A DNA stretch of 64,000 bases, from NCBI GenBank assembly GCA_017411835.1, contig JAFQPG010000008.1, forward strand, positions 1-64,000, in the 5' to 3' direction. Positions within the stretch are counted from its first letter, which is position 1. The number at the start of each line of letters is the position of its first letter. The notes beneath the pieces are model-generated. The model had not been told where the DNA came from. It searched no databases and saw only the letters and a program-made list of their open reading frames with translations. The stretch is from Ruminococcus sp. Lineage in GTDB: Bacteria; Bacillota; Clostridia; Oscillospirales; Acutalibacteraceae. Shown one piece after another: positions 44,703-53,153 of this stretch. A program made the position numbers and the translations under genes.

Positions 44703-45314
44703 ATGGATCAAATAAAAATCGGAAAGTTCATTGCCGAGTGCAGAAAAAAGACAAAGTTAACTCAAATGCAGTTGGCAGAAAAATTGAACATCACCGATAG
44801 AGCAATATCAAAATGGGAAACTGGCAAATCTTTGCCAGACTCGTCAATTATGCTTGAACTTTGTGATGTTCTGGGTATCAGTGTTAACGATTTGTTATGT
44901 GGGGAGGTAGTTACAATGGATAATTACAATAAAGAATTAGAAAACAATTTGCTTGAGATGATTAAGCAAAAAGAACAGGCAGACAAAAGACTGTTGTCTG
45001 TAGAAGTGTTTATAGGCATCATCGCTACAATCGTTCTTTTCGCCCTTATTTTTATTGCCGCCTTTATACAAATGGCAATTTGGTTGAAGGTTTCTCTAAT
45101 CGTATTTGGATTTATTCTATTTTTGGCAGGCTGCTTCTACGCATTGCGTATCGAGCAGGTGGCGGGCTACTATGAGTGTAAGCACTGCAAGCATAGATAT
45201 GTGCCTACCTATAAAGCCGTGAATATGGCAATGCATATGGGCAGAACCAGATATATGCGCTGCCCTGAATGCACAAAAAAGTCCTGGCAGAAAAAAGTGT
45301 TAAGCAAAGAGTAA
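44703..45314 (+). CDS. XRE regulator fused to membrane helices and zinc ribbon
   Basis: The 203-residue protein has three parts. The N-terminal helix-turn-helix (about residues 8-62, LTQMQLAEKLNITDRAISKWETGKSLPDSSIM) is of the XRE type. Two membrane helices follow (about 100-123 and 128-148). The cytosolic end carries a zinc ribbon with CKHCKHRY and CPEC (about 158-192). Similar DNA-binding membrane proteins are common in clostridia; targets are unknown. AAAGGAGG is at -10. Terminator follows. Confidence 0.85.
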   Translation: MDQIKIGKFIAECRKKTKLTQMQLAEKLNITDRAISKWETGKSLPDSSIMLELCDVLGISVNDLLCGEVVTMDNYNKELENNLLEMIKQKEQADKRLLSVEVFIGIIATIVLFALIFIAAFIQMAIWLKVSLIVFGFILFLAGCFYALRIEQVAGYYECKHCKHRYVPTYKAVNMAMHMGRTRYMRCPECTKKSWQKKVLSKE

Positions 45315-45465
45315 AACCAATTCCAATTCATCTAATTGCCTATGGTTGCACTTTTCTTGTTATGGTTTTTTTGGAGTGAAACCAAATTAAACCTTTTGAA
45401 AGCGTATCATTATTATCAAACTAATTCACGTTATAGCAAAGTACGGTTAAAACTTTGCTATACTA

Positions 45466-45503
45466 AAAAACCCACCTTACGCTAAAAGTAAGGTGGGTTT
45501 TAT
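45466..45503. terminator. Bidirectional terminator between XRE gene and sstT
   Basis: The stem AAAACCCACCTTAC/GTAAGGTGGGTTTT with T tails. A further stem, ATAGCAAAGT/ACTTTGCTAT, lies just upstream (about 45433-45461). The rest of 45315-45518 holds nothing recognised. Confidence 0.85.
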
Positions 45504-45518
45504 ATTTATTAAACTATA

Positions 45519-46766
45519 TTATTTTTCGTCGATGAATTTGAAATCGACCTTTTTGCCACGCTTTTGCCACTCTCTGAATTCTGCAGTTGCGCAGAAGATA
45601 GCATCGCCTGATGAGTTGATAGCAGTCTCTAAAGAGTCCTGAACAACGCCGATGATAAAGCCAACGGCTACAACCTGCATAGCGATATCCTGTGGAACAT
45701 TCAACAGCGAACAAGCCATCGGGATAAGCAGTAATGAACCGCCCGCAACACCGGATGCACCACAAGCACCTAAAGTAGCAACTAAGCTAAGCAATACAGC
45801 AACAACAGGGTTTACTTTAATACCCATTGTAAACGCTGCGGCAAGTGACATAACGGTGATTGTAATAGCGGCACCGTCCATATTGATGGTAGCACCAAGC
45901 GGAATAGCAACTGAATAGTACTCTTTGTCAAGACCAAGACGCTCACAAAGCTTCATATTTACAGGAATGTTTGCAGCAGAGCTACGAGTAAAGAACGCTG
46001 TGATACCTGATTCTTTAAAGCACTTGAATACGAGCGGATATGGGTTTTTCTTCAAAGTAATCGCAACAACGATAGGGTCAACAATTAATGCAACAGCAAG
46101 CATACAACCAACTAAAACAAGTAAAAGTTTTCCGTAGTCGATGAAGATAGCAGCACCATACTCGCTGATAGAGCCGTAAACAAGACCTAAAATACCGAAA
46201 GGTGCAATCTGAATAATCCATCCGACAACCTTTGAAACACCGGTAGAGATGTCGTTTAAAACATCCTTTGTCTTGTCGCCTGCAACAAGTCTTAAAGCAA
46301 GACCAAGGAAAATAGCCCAAGTAAGAATACCAACGTAGTTTGCGTTGATTATAGCAGAGAATGGATTTTGTACCATATTGTTAAGAAGTCCGCCAAATAC
46401 CTCTGCCAAGCCTTCAGGAGGAGTAGCCTCAGCACCCTCTAAGCCTGTAAGCGGAATAGTAACAGGGAACAAATAACTAGCGCCAACCGCTACAACAGCC
46501 GCTAGGAAAGTAGAGAGCATATAAAGGAAGATAACAGTTCTGAATCTGCTACCTAAACCCTTACCAGCACTAGCTAAAGATGCCGTAACAAGCACGAATA
46601 CAAGGATAGGTGCAATAGCTTTAAGTGCGCCAACAAAGATGTCACCAAAAATAGTAACAAACGCAGCCTGTGGCACCCAAAGTCCGAGTACTACACCAAT
46701 CACAAGACCGATAGCAATACGCAAGATAAGCGGACAATTAGTGTAAAAACCAAATACTTTTTTCAT
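45519..46766 (-). CDS. sstT: Serine/threonine:sodium symporter SstT
   Basis: The 415-residue protein belongs to the DAACS family, with eight or nine membrane helices. Signatures: KAIAPILVFVLVTASLA, TRSSAANIPVNMKLCERLGLDKEYYSVAIPLGATINMDGAAITITV (helix hairpin and sodium site) and the second hairpin GVAGGSLLLIPMACSLL. It imports serine and threonine with sodium. Monocistronic, with its own promoter. Confidence 0.94.
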   Translation of the reverse strand: MKKVFGFYTNCPLILRIAIGLVIGVVLGLWVPQAAFVTIFGDIFVGALKAIAPILVFVLVTASLASAGKGLGSRFRTVIFLYMLSTFLAAVVAVGASYLFPVTIPLTGLEGAEATPPEGLAEVFGGLLNNMVQNPFSAIINANYVGILTWAIFLGLALRLVAGDKTKDVLNDISTGVSKVVGWIIQIAPFGILGLVYGSISEYGAAIFIDYGKLLLVLVGCMLAVALIVDPIVVAITLKKNPYPLVFKCFKESGITAFFTRSSAANIPVNMKLCERLGLDKEYYSVAIPLGATINMDGAAITITVMSLAAAFTMGIKVNPVVAVLLSLVATLGACGASGVAGGSLLLIPMACSLLNVPQDIAMQVVAVGFIIGVVQDSLETAINSSGDAIFCATAEFREWQKRGKKVDFKFIDEK

Positions 46767-46836
46767 AAAAATCTCCTATCTGCCTGATAAAACAGAAAAA
46801 CTACCCCTCTCCTACCAGACATTAATTTACTTATCA

Positions 46837-46865
46837 ATTTTACTATATTGCACTATTTATTTCAA
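46837..46865 (-). promoter_or_regulatory. Promoter of sstT
   Basis: Minus strand: TTGAAA (46860-46865), 17 bp, TAAAAT (46837-46842). Confidence 0.6.
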
Positions 46866-46953
46866 GCAATTTGGAAAACTTTTGTAGATATTACAAATAA
46901 ATCCCATTATTTTGTGACAATCGCACAAGCGCTTTTATTTTTTCAAAAAAGTA

Positions 46954-47001
46954 TTGACAAATTATTTTTAAAATTGTATTATTGTACTAGTGAAGTAATA
47001 C
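46954..47001 (+). promoter_or_regulatory. Promoter and operator of the GntR-ABC operon
   Basis: TTGACA (46954-46959), 17 bp, TATTAT (46977-46982). An imperfect inverted repeat with arms GTATTA and TAATAC spans 46976-47001 and covers -10 and the start site. YtrA-type GntR repressors bind such sites in front of their own operons, so autorepression is likely. Confidence 0.7.
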
Positions 47002-47026
47002 ACTTAATTTTTCAGGAGGTGGTCAA

Positions 47027-47389
47027 ATGAAGTGGACCTTAGACAAAGCAAAGCCTTTGTGTCCACAAATCTGCGAACAGGTTTGTCTTAAAATCGCTTT
47101 GGGTGAATTTAAGGCAGGAGAAAAAATGTTCTCCGTACGCGAAACAGCTCTGCTTGCCGGCGTTAACCCAAACACAGTACAAAAAGCTTTTGAACAATTA
47201 GAGCAAGACGAAATTTTGTACTCCGTTCGAGGCTCGGGATGGTTTGTGTCAGAAGACATTACAAAAGCCGAAAATACGCTTAAAAATCTTGTTGCAGAAA
47301 AAACCGAGATGTACTTCAACTCGCTTAATGCGCTCGGTATGGACAACGACTCTATCAAAAACTATGTAAAGGAGTGGGACAATGAGTGA
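47027..47389 (+). CDS. YtrA-type GntR repressor
   Basis: The 120-residue protein is a short GntR family member: a winged helix-turn-helix (about 10-75, GEKMFSVRETALLAGVNPNTVQKAFEQLEQDEILYSVRGSGWFV) plus a helical tail only. That is the YtrA subfamily layout. Such repressors control adjacent ABC transporters that respond to cell-wall or peptide antibiotics. It overlaps the ATPase gene by 8 bp. Confidence 0.9.
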   Translation: MKWTLDKAKPLCPQICEQVCLKIALGEFKAGEKMFSVRETALLAGVNPNTVQKAFEQLEQDEILYSVRGSGWFVSEDITKAENTLKNLVAEKTEMYFNSLNALGMDNDSIKNYVKEWDNE

Positions 47390-48080
47390 ACTTCTACGCT
47401 GTGAAAATCTCACAAAAACATATCACAACACAAAAGCTCTCAACAGCATTAACTTAACTCTTGAGAGCGGAAAAATCATCGGCTTGCTTGGTCCAAACGG
47501 CTCGGGCAAAACAACGCTTATTAAACTGATTAACGGACTTTTAACTCCTACAGAGGGCAAAGTGCTCATAAACGGCAACGCTCCGGGTGTTAAAACAAAA
47601 TCACAGGTTGCTTATCTGCCTGACAACTCTTACCTTAATTCATGGATGACGGTTAAGCAAATTATAAATTACTTTGCAGATTTCTTTGAAGATTTCAGAG
47701 AAGAGCTCGCTTACGAAATGCTCAAAAAGCTCGGCATCAATGCTGATACAAAGCTCAAAACCTTATCAAAAGGTAACAAAGAAAAGGTTTGTCTTATCCT
47801 TGTTATGAGCAGAAACGCAAAGCTTTATGTGCTGGACGAGCCTATCGCGGGTGTTGACCCTGCGGCAAGAGATTATGTTATTTCGACAATTATCAATAAC
47901 TATAATCCTGATGCAACGGTGCTGATTTCCACCCACCTTATTTCTGACATCGAGCAGATTTTAGACGAAGCAATTTTTATTCAGCATGGCGACATTCTGC
48001 TACACAAGTCAATCGACGAAATCAGAGCAGAAAACAATAAGAGCGTTGACGAGCTATTCAGGGAGGTATTCAGATGGTAA
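47382..48080 (+). CDS. ABC transporter ATP-binding protein
   Basis: The 232-residue ATPase has Walker A GPNGSGKTT (about residue 36), a LSKGNKEKV signature in place of LSGGQ, and Walker B LYVLDEPIAGVDP. The signature variant is common in the YtrB/BcrA-like group. It pairs with the following permease for export or antibiotic sensing. Its gene overlaps both neighbours by about 7 bp. Confidence 0.9.
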   Translation: MSELLRCENLTKTYHNTKALNSINLTLESGKIIGLLGPNGSGKTTLIKLINGLLTPTEGKVLINGNAPGVKTKSQVAYLPDNSYLNSWMTVKQIINYFADFFEDFREELAYEMLKKLGINADTKLKTLSKGNKEKVCLILVMSRNAKLYVLDEPIAGVDPAARDYVISTIINNYNPDATVLISTHLISDIEQILDEAIFIQHGDILLHKSIDEIRAENNKSVDELFREVFRW

Positions 48081-48883
48081 AGAAATTATTTAAACACGAA
48101 ATACTTTCGTACCTGCGTGTTATTTTGCCTATGCACCTGATACTTATCGGCATAGCGCTTTTATCACGCTTTGTACAATTATTCGACAATGACTCAACCG
48201 CATACAACATCGTTTTCTGGTCTTCTGTTGTAGCCTTTATCGTTGGTGTTGTGGTTTGTATTTTACTTACTCTTATTTTTGGTATCAAGAGGTTTTATTC
48301 TAATCTCTTTACCCACGAGGGCTATCTCTCGTTTACATTGCCGGTGACATCAACCCAGCATATTTTTGTTAAAAACATAGTTGCAGTCATTTCAACTATC
48401 TCAAGCTTTATAATGATAGTTATCGCAACCTGCTTTATCACCTTTGGTGAGGTTTGTGTTGAGCTTTTCAAAGCGGCTGCGTATATCGTAAGACAATTCT
48501 TTATCGAATTCGGCTTTAATGCACCGCTTATCATTTTGGAAGCTGTTGTAGCGTTTATTATCACATTCGCAACAACCTATATGCTCTACTACGCTTGCAT
48601 CTCACTTGGTCAGTGTGCTAAGAAAAACCGTGTTGCTGCGGCTGTTGGCGTGTTCTTTATCTACTACTTTATCGAGCAGATTATCGGTACTATCTTCGTT
48701 ATTGTTGTTACTGTTTTCTACGAGCAGCTTCACATTGAACAGATATTAGAATACCTTGCGAAGCACCCAATTACTGCAAACTACTTAGGCTGGGGCGTTG
48801 TGATTTTAGTTTCTGCAATCTGCTTTGCTATCTTTTACGCAATCACAAAGCACGTTATCAACAAAAAGCTTAATCTTGAATAA
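48074..48883 (+). CDS. ABC transporter permease
   Basis: The 269-residue protein has six hydrophobic helices with the first pair enclosing a YEGYLSF-like loop (FTHEGYLSFTLPVTSTQH, about 79-97). This loop is common to ABC-2-type permeases of the YtrC/D kind. The only partner is the ATPase upstream. Substrate is unknown. Confidence 0.85.
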   Translation: MVKKLFKHEILSYLRVILPMHLILIGIALLSRFVQLFDNDSTAYNIVFWSSVVAFIVGVVVCILLTLIFGIKRFYSNLFTHEGYLSFTLPVTSTQHIFVKNIVAVISTISSFIMIVIATCFITFGEVCVELFKAAAYIVRQFFIEFGFNAPLIILEAVVAFIITFATTYMLYYACISLGQCAKKNRVAAAVGVFFIYYFIEQIIGTIFVIVVTVFYEQLHIEQILEYLAKHPITANYLGWGVVILVSAICFAIFYAITKHVINKKLNLE

Positions 48884-48898
48884 GAAAGGGGTATGGAT

Positions 48899-49747
48899 AT
48901 GAAAAAGAAAACTAAATTATTAGTGCTTTTACTTGCACTTGTTATGATGTGTCTGTGCCTTAGCGGTTGTGACGAGCTTGACGACCTTAAAAATCAGCAG
49001 GCTTACTGGACAGATGCAGGAAGTCCCGAATCCATTACATATAAAGGTGAAGTTTACAAACGCGTACACTACAAAGGCAATAAGCCTGATGTACTGTATA
49101 ACAGCAATTACAATATTGAAAATTATATCAATGTTACAGAAAAAGATGTACCCGTTCTTTTATCAAACTACTCTGGCGATACTTTAGAAATAAGCTCAAA
49201 CGGTAATTTCTTAAGCGGTTATCTCTACAGTCGTTTTAAAACAGAATATGAGAACATCTACGAAAGTGGTTTTGACACTTTATATTGCAAAGAAGATATA
49301 CATAAGGAGATTTCAAAAGCTGTTGAAGAAGGTATCGAATATCCGTTGTTTGGCTACAGTATTTATGCCTATGACTACGAAGCAGATGAAGAAAAGTTTG
49401 AATATCACTACTTAACAAAAGAAGAGTCAGACATTATAAATGAAATTTTAGATACTGTTGAACCGACAACCGATGATGGTTATCGCTTAGCTGATTATTC
49501 TGTAGTTGCTTCGCTGGACACAGTAAGCGAGGATAAAAACTTTGGTGTATCGTATGCATACGAAATAAATTTCGACTACCTTGATACATACTACATTTCA
49601 AGTAGCGACGAATATGGTCTCGACTATTTGTACTACAAGGTACCGAAAAAATACAACAAGTTTTTCAAAGAACTTGATGAAAAGGTAACAGATTACACTG
49701 ATTACGAATACGATCCTAACACATACGAATATTATTACGCTTACTAA
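48899..49747 (+). CDS. Lipoprotein of unknown function, linked to the ABC operon
   Basis: The start is set at ATG 48899, 7 bp after GGGG; the ATG six bases earlier is too near. A lipobox LSGC ends the signal peptide. The 282-residue mature part is acidic and Tyr-rich with no recognised domain; segments such as YKGEVYKRVHYKGNKPDVL and YNSNYNIENYINV suggest an extracellular beta fold. It is the last gene of gntR-ABC-permease-lipoprotein; a ligand-receptor role for the transporter is inference. Confidence 0.7.
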   Translation: MKKKTKLLVLLLALVMMCLCLSGCDELDDLKNQQAYWTDAGSPESITYKGEVYKRVHYKGNKPDVLYNSNYNIENYINVTEKDVPVLLSNYSGDTLEISSNGNFLSGYLYSRFKTEYENIYESGFDTLYCKEDIHKEISKAVEEGIEYPLFGYSIYAYDYEADEEKFEYHYLTKEESDIINEILDTVEPTTDDGYRLADYSVVASLDTVSEDKNFGVSYAYEINFDYLDTYYISSSDEYGLDYLYYKVPKKYNKFFKELDEKVTDYTDYEYDPNTYEYYYAY

Positions 49748-49758
49748 TTAAATTTAAA

Positions 49759-49790
49759 AAAAGGCACCCTAAATTTTGGGGTGCCTTTTA
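49759..49790 (+). terminator. Terminator of the GntR-ABC operon
   Basis: The stem AAAGGCACCC/GGGTGCCTTT with a loop and T residues. The stretch 49791-49903 holds nothing recognised. Confidence 0.85.
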
Positions 49791-49903
49791 TTATGCCTTG
49801 AAATCACTAAGCTATTTTCTGTAAACCAAATGTTAGATAATCATTAATAATGAGCGTACATTCGCTTAAATTTCAAAACATATATACACATTTATACTAA
49901 ACA

Positions 49904-49938
49904 AAAACAAAATCGGGAGACCCAAGCGGGTCCCCCGA
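49904..49938 (-). terminator. Terminator of the starch-binding protein gene
   Basis: The stem TCGGGGGACCC/GGGTCTCCCGA (49913-49938) is followed on the minus strand by TTTTGTTTTTG. Confidence 0.88.
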
Positions 49939-49973
49939 CTCTATTCAATTAAGTATTAATTCAAGAATTAATA

Positions 49974-52901
49974 TTAGCCTACAATTACAGGGTTGTAGTA
50001 AACCATACCGTCTGGGCTGATAGCCTTAACTGTTACGTTGCTGCCGTCAGCTTCTGCATAGTTTGTTGAAACCTTGTAGCTAGTTTCTGTTGTGCTGTAG
50101 GTATATGTTCTGTTAGGTGTTTCTACAACTACCCAGTACTTATATGAACCGTAAGCAGATGCCCATGAAAGTTCAAGTTTGTCTTCACTAATTGTACCAC
50201 TTACGATAAGCTGTGTATCAACTAAAGTTGTAACAGAACCTGACTTACCATCGATAACCTTACCATCAATGAGGTGCTGGAGCTTGTAGTAATATGTTGT
50301 GTTAGATTCACGATTTACAGCTGTGTAAGAATCTGTTGTTGAAGCAGCATAAACCTTCATATTCTCTTCAGATGTACCAAGATAAATCCATGTCTTTGTA
50401 GCATCTTCAGCTTCCCAGTTAAGTGTGATTGAGTAAGCATCTGCTGCAGCAGTAGCTTCACCGATCTGATAATCAGGTGTTGTTACTTCATACCAATCAG
50501 CCTTAGATGTCTTTAAGTAAGAACCGTCCTCGAGTTTTGCAATTACTGCAACATTGTAAGTTCTGTTTGGATCAAGACTCTTAACCATTAATGATGTATC
50601 AGCAGTCTTGTTATAAACAACATTTTCACCAATGTATACATAGTACATAACTGCGTTTGCAGCTGCATCCCAAGAAACTACCATTGTATCTCTTGTTACT
50701 TCAGAAATCTGTACGCCAGTAACCTTTGTTGGGTTTGGAACTGGAGCATCTGTTGGTTCCTCAGTTGGCTCTTCTGTTGGTTCTTCTGTTGGCTTAACGA
50801 GGTCTGAGAATGGATATGAACCGCATGGCTTTGTATTTGTTTCTGAATCATAAGTCATGTAATATACATAACCGTCCTGAATATCCTTGATATCTGCAGA
50901 CTGCTCAGCACCATATTCGCCAGTACCGTTAAAGATCACACCTGTTGCTTCAGCAGGAATTACGTATTTATATACTGTGTAGCCTGCCTCAGTTGTAGCA
51001 ACAACTTCTGTTAATGTGATACCATTCCATTCAGGATCACTTGATGTGCCCCAGAAATAGATTTTAGCATCTGGCCAGTTCCAGTTATTTTCAAAGTAAA
51101 CTGTCTTTGTTGCTGGAGCAACCTCTGTAGGTTCCTCAGTTGGTTCCTCTGTAGGCTCTTCTGTTGGTTCCTCTGTAGGCTCTTCTGTTGGTTCCTCAGT
51201 TGCTGGCTGATCTGGTGATGCAGGAGCGTCTGTAGGTTCCTCTGTTGGAGCTACGTATGGATATGAACCACAAGGTTTTGTATTTGTTTCTGAATCATAT
51301 GTCATGTAATATACATAACCATCAACGATTTCTGTTACGTCATCAGACTGGTCACGACCGTATGAGCCCTCGCCACTGAAGATAACGCCTGTTGCATCAG
51401 CGTCGATTTCAATCTTGTAGATGTCATATGTGCCGTCGCCGTTCTTGCCTACGATTTCTTTAACTACTTCGCCTGGCCATGTTGCGTTTTCGCCGTTAGC
51501 GCCGCCCCAGTAGTATACTGATACTTCTGGCCAGTTCCAGTTGTTTTCGAAATAGATTGTCTTTTTGCCTACTACAGGAGCGTCTGTAGGCTCTTCTGTA
51601 GGTTCCTCTGTAGGTTCCTCAGTTGGCTCTTCTGTTGGCTCTTCTGTTGCTGGCTGATCTGGTGATGAAGGAGCATCTGTAGGCTCTTCTGTTGGCTCTT
51701 CTGTAGGAGCTACCGGATATGCAACTGAGAGCTGTGAGTTACTAACGCCGAATGAAAATACGTATGTACCAGCGTCTTTAGTTGTAATAGTACAGTTATC
51801 AGAATTTGATGAGCTGAATGTAAGACCTTCAACTGAATCTGTGATAGGTGTTTTGCAGCTAGTCCAAGCGCCTTCTCTTACAACCTTGAATTCGTAGGTT
51901 GTATTAGCTTCGAGTTCTAATGAAACATAGCCTGTATCTGAACCTTCAGCGTCAAGCTTGAATTCGTCAGCTACTGTTGACCAACCGTTGAATGAACCAA
52001 CGAGGTAACGGTCTGTAGAGAGAGGGTCAACCTGTGGAACTTCGTCAAGAGACTCGTACCATGTACCTGCTTTCACATCATAGTAGTTGTTCTCGTGGAG
52101 TTCGAGGTCTTCAGTCTGTGAACCATTGTTATTGTTGTTGAAGATGATGCTTGCATATGGACCACCCTCAATTGTGATTTTGTAAACATCAAAACCGTTA
52201 ACAGTGTCCTCTGTCTTAGTCATAAGAGCACCTGGCCACTCAGCATATTTGTTGCCGCCTTCATTCCAAGCGTAAGCGCAAACTGCGTCCCACTTAGCTG
52301 AGTTGATGCAGTAAACATCCATAGCAACTGGAGGCTCAAGAGTTGTAGGCTCTTCTGTTGTTGGATCTGGCTCTTCTGTTGTTGGATCTGGCTCTTCTGA
52401 AGTTGGATCTTCAGGATCAGGATCTACTGTAGTAGGAGCTTCTGTAGGCTCTGGAGTCTCGGACCATGCAGACCAAGTACCGGAAGCATTGTTCCACTGG
52501 CCTGAACCTACTGTCCAAAGATTTTTAGTACCGTCATAAGTAAGGTCTTGAGACTGGTCCCATTTGCTGTTCCAGTCAAGAGTTGTTTTAGATGAGTTCA
52601 TACGACAGAAAATAACGTTTGTCCATGAACCTGACGGAACTGTTACTTTGTAGTAGCCGGTGTCTCTTGGGCATGATTCCATTTTAACCCATTGGTTACC
52701 GCTACCAAAGAAGTAAGCAGCAAACCAAGCACTACTCTGTGTCCAGTTTGAGTTTGGCTTGAGGTAGAGAACTTCGCCGCCAGTCATGGTGACGCCACTC
52801 TCTGCCAAGTCGACTTCTCTCGCTGAAACTGCTACTGAAAATACTGAGAAAAGCATTAACATAGCAAGTACTAACGAAAGAACTCTAGTTGACTTTTTCA
52901 T
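49974..52901 (-). CDS. Secreted multi-CBM26 starch-binding protein, no catalytic domain
   Basis: The 975-residue protein has a signal peptide (1-27) and a chain of binding modules on PTEEP-type linkers. A CBM-like module with GEVLYLKPN.. is at 42-147. CBM26 follows at about 193-290 (YAWNEG..WPGALM). An X46/CBM-like beta module (about 296-396, RYLVGSFNGW) comes next. Linker 397-444 precedes CBM26 at 446-550 (IYFENNWNWPEVSVYYWG..WPGEVV). Linker 551-598 precedes a second, related CBM26 at 600-700, whose WPG is WNG. Three fibronectin-III-like modules follow (about 724-808, 810-893, 895-975). I see no glycosidase motif, dockerin, cohesin, LPXTG or S-layer repeat. It probably concentrates starch at the cell surface, like the Sas proteins of R. 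bromii. Confidence 0.85.
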   Translation of the reverse strand: MKKSTRVLSLVLAMLMLFSVFSVAVSAREVDLAESGVTMTGGEVLYLKPNSNWTQSSAWFAAYFFGSGNQWVKMESCPRDTGYYKVTVPSGSWTNVIFCRMNSSKTTLDWNSKWDQSQDLTYDGTKNLWTVGSGQWNNASGTWSAWSETPEPTEAPTTVDPDPEDPTSEEPDPTTEEPDPTTEEPTTLEPPVAMDVYCINSAKWDAVCAYAWNEGGNKYAEWPGALMTKTEDTVNGFDVYKITIEGGPYASIIFNNNNNGSQTEDLELHENNYYDVKAGTWYESLDEVPQVDPLSTDRYLVGSFNGWSTVADEFKLDAEGSDTGYVSLELEANTTYEFKVVREGAWTSCKTPITDSVEGLTFSSSNSDNCTITTKDAGTYVFSFGVSNSQLSVAYPVAPTEEPTEEPTDAPSSPDQPATEEPTEEPTEEPTEEPTEEPTDAPVVGKKTIYFENNWNWPEVSVYYWGGANGENATWPGEVVKEIVGKNGDGTYDIYKIEIDADATGVIFSGEGSYGRDQSDDVTEIVDGYVYYMTYDSETNTKPCGSYPYVAPTEEPTDAPASPDQPATEEPTEEPTEEPTEEPTEEPTEEPTEVAPATKTVYFENNWNWPDAKIYFWGTSSDPEWNGITLTEVVATTEAGYTVYKYVIPAEATGVIFNGTGEYGAEQSADIKDIQDGYVYYMTYDSETNTKPCGSYPFSDLVKPTEEPTEEPTEEPTDAPVPNPTKVTGVQISEVTRDTMVVSWDAAANAVMYYVYIGENVVYNKTADTSLMVKSLDPNRTYNVAVIAKLEDGSYLKTSKADWYEVTTPDYQIGEATAAADAYSITLNWEAEDATKTWIYLGTSEENMKVYAASTTDSYTAVNRESNTTYYYKLQHLIDGKVIDGKSGSVTTLVDTQLIVSGTISEDKLELSWASAYGSYKYWVVVETPNRTYTYSTTETSYKVSTNYAEADGSNVTVKAISPDGMVYYNPVIVG
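50733..51713 (-). repeat. Internal duplication of CBM26-plus-linker units
   Basis: Two CBM26 modules and their Thr/Glu/Pro linkers are near repeats at DNA level. The peptides DGYVYYMTYDSETNTKPCG are identical in both (about residues 527-545 and 677-695). The linkers repeat PTEE up to nine times in DNA with few synonymous changes. Linker length is therefore likely to vary by slippage or recombination. Confidence 0.75.
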
Positions 52902-52985
52902 GATAAATCACTCTTTCTTAAAATATTTTTGATGTAAGCGAAAACTTCGCAATTACTCGGTAATATTATACAATATTGTAACCAT

Positions 52986-53011
52986 TTTTGGTAGTGTAAA
53001 AATAGCCAAAA
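52986..53011 (-). promoter_or_regulatory. Inverted repeat upstream of the starch-binding protein
   Basis: The TTTTGG-N14-CCAAAA arms flank the region before a TATAAT at about 52967. It is comparable in position to the repeat ahead of the pullulanase, although the arms differ. Operator function is inferred. Confidence 0.35.
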
Positions 53012-53089
53012 GTTAGGTCAAATTTTTATGCTATTTAACAAGTGGAGATTTTGAAAATGTGCTTTTTTGTCAAATTTCACAAAACGAAC

Positions 53090-53127
53090 ACAAAAAATGC
53101 AAGACTGCATAAAGACACAGTCTTGCA
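53090..53127 (-). terminator. Terminator of the exopolysaccharide flippase gene
   Basis: The stem TGCAAGACTG/CAGTCTTGCA (53098-53107/53118-53127) is followed on the minus strand by TTTTTTG. 52902-53090 otherwise holds only the promoter region of the starch-binding gene. Confidence 0.85.
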
Positions 53128-53153
53128 AAAATTTTCAAAAATATTACAAAAGG

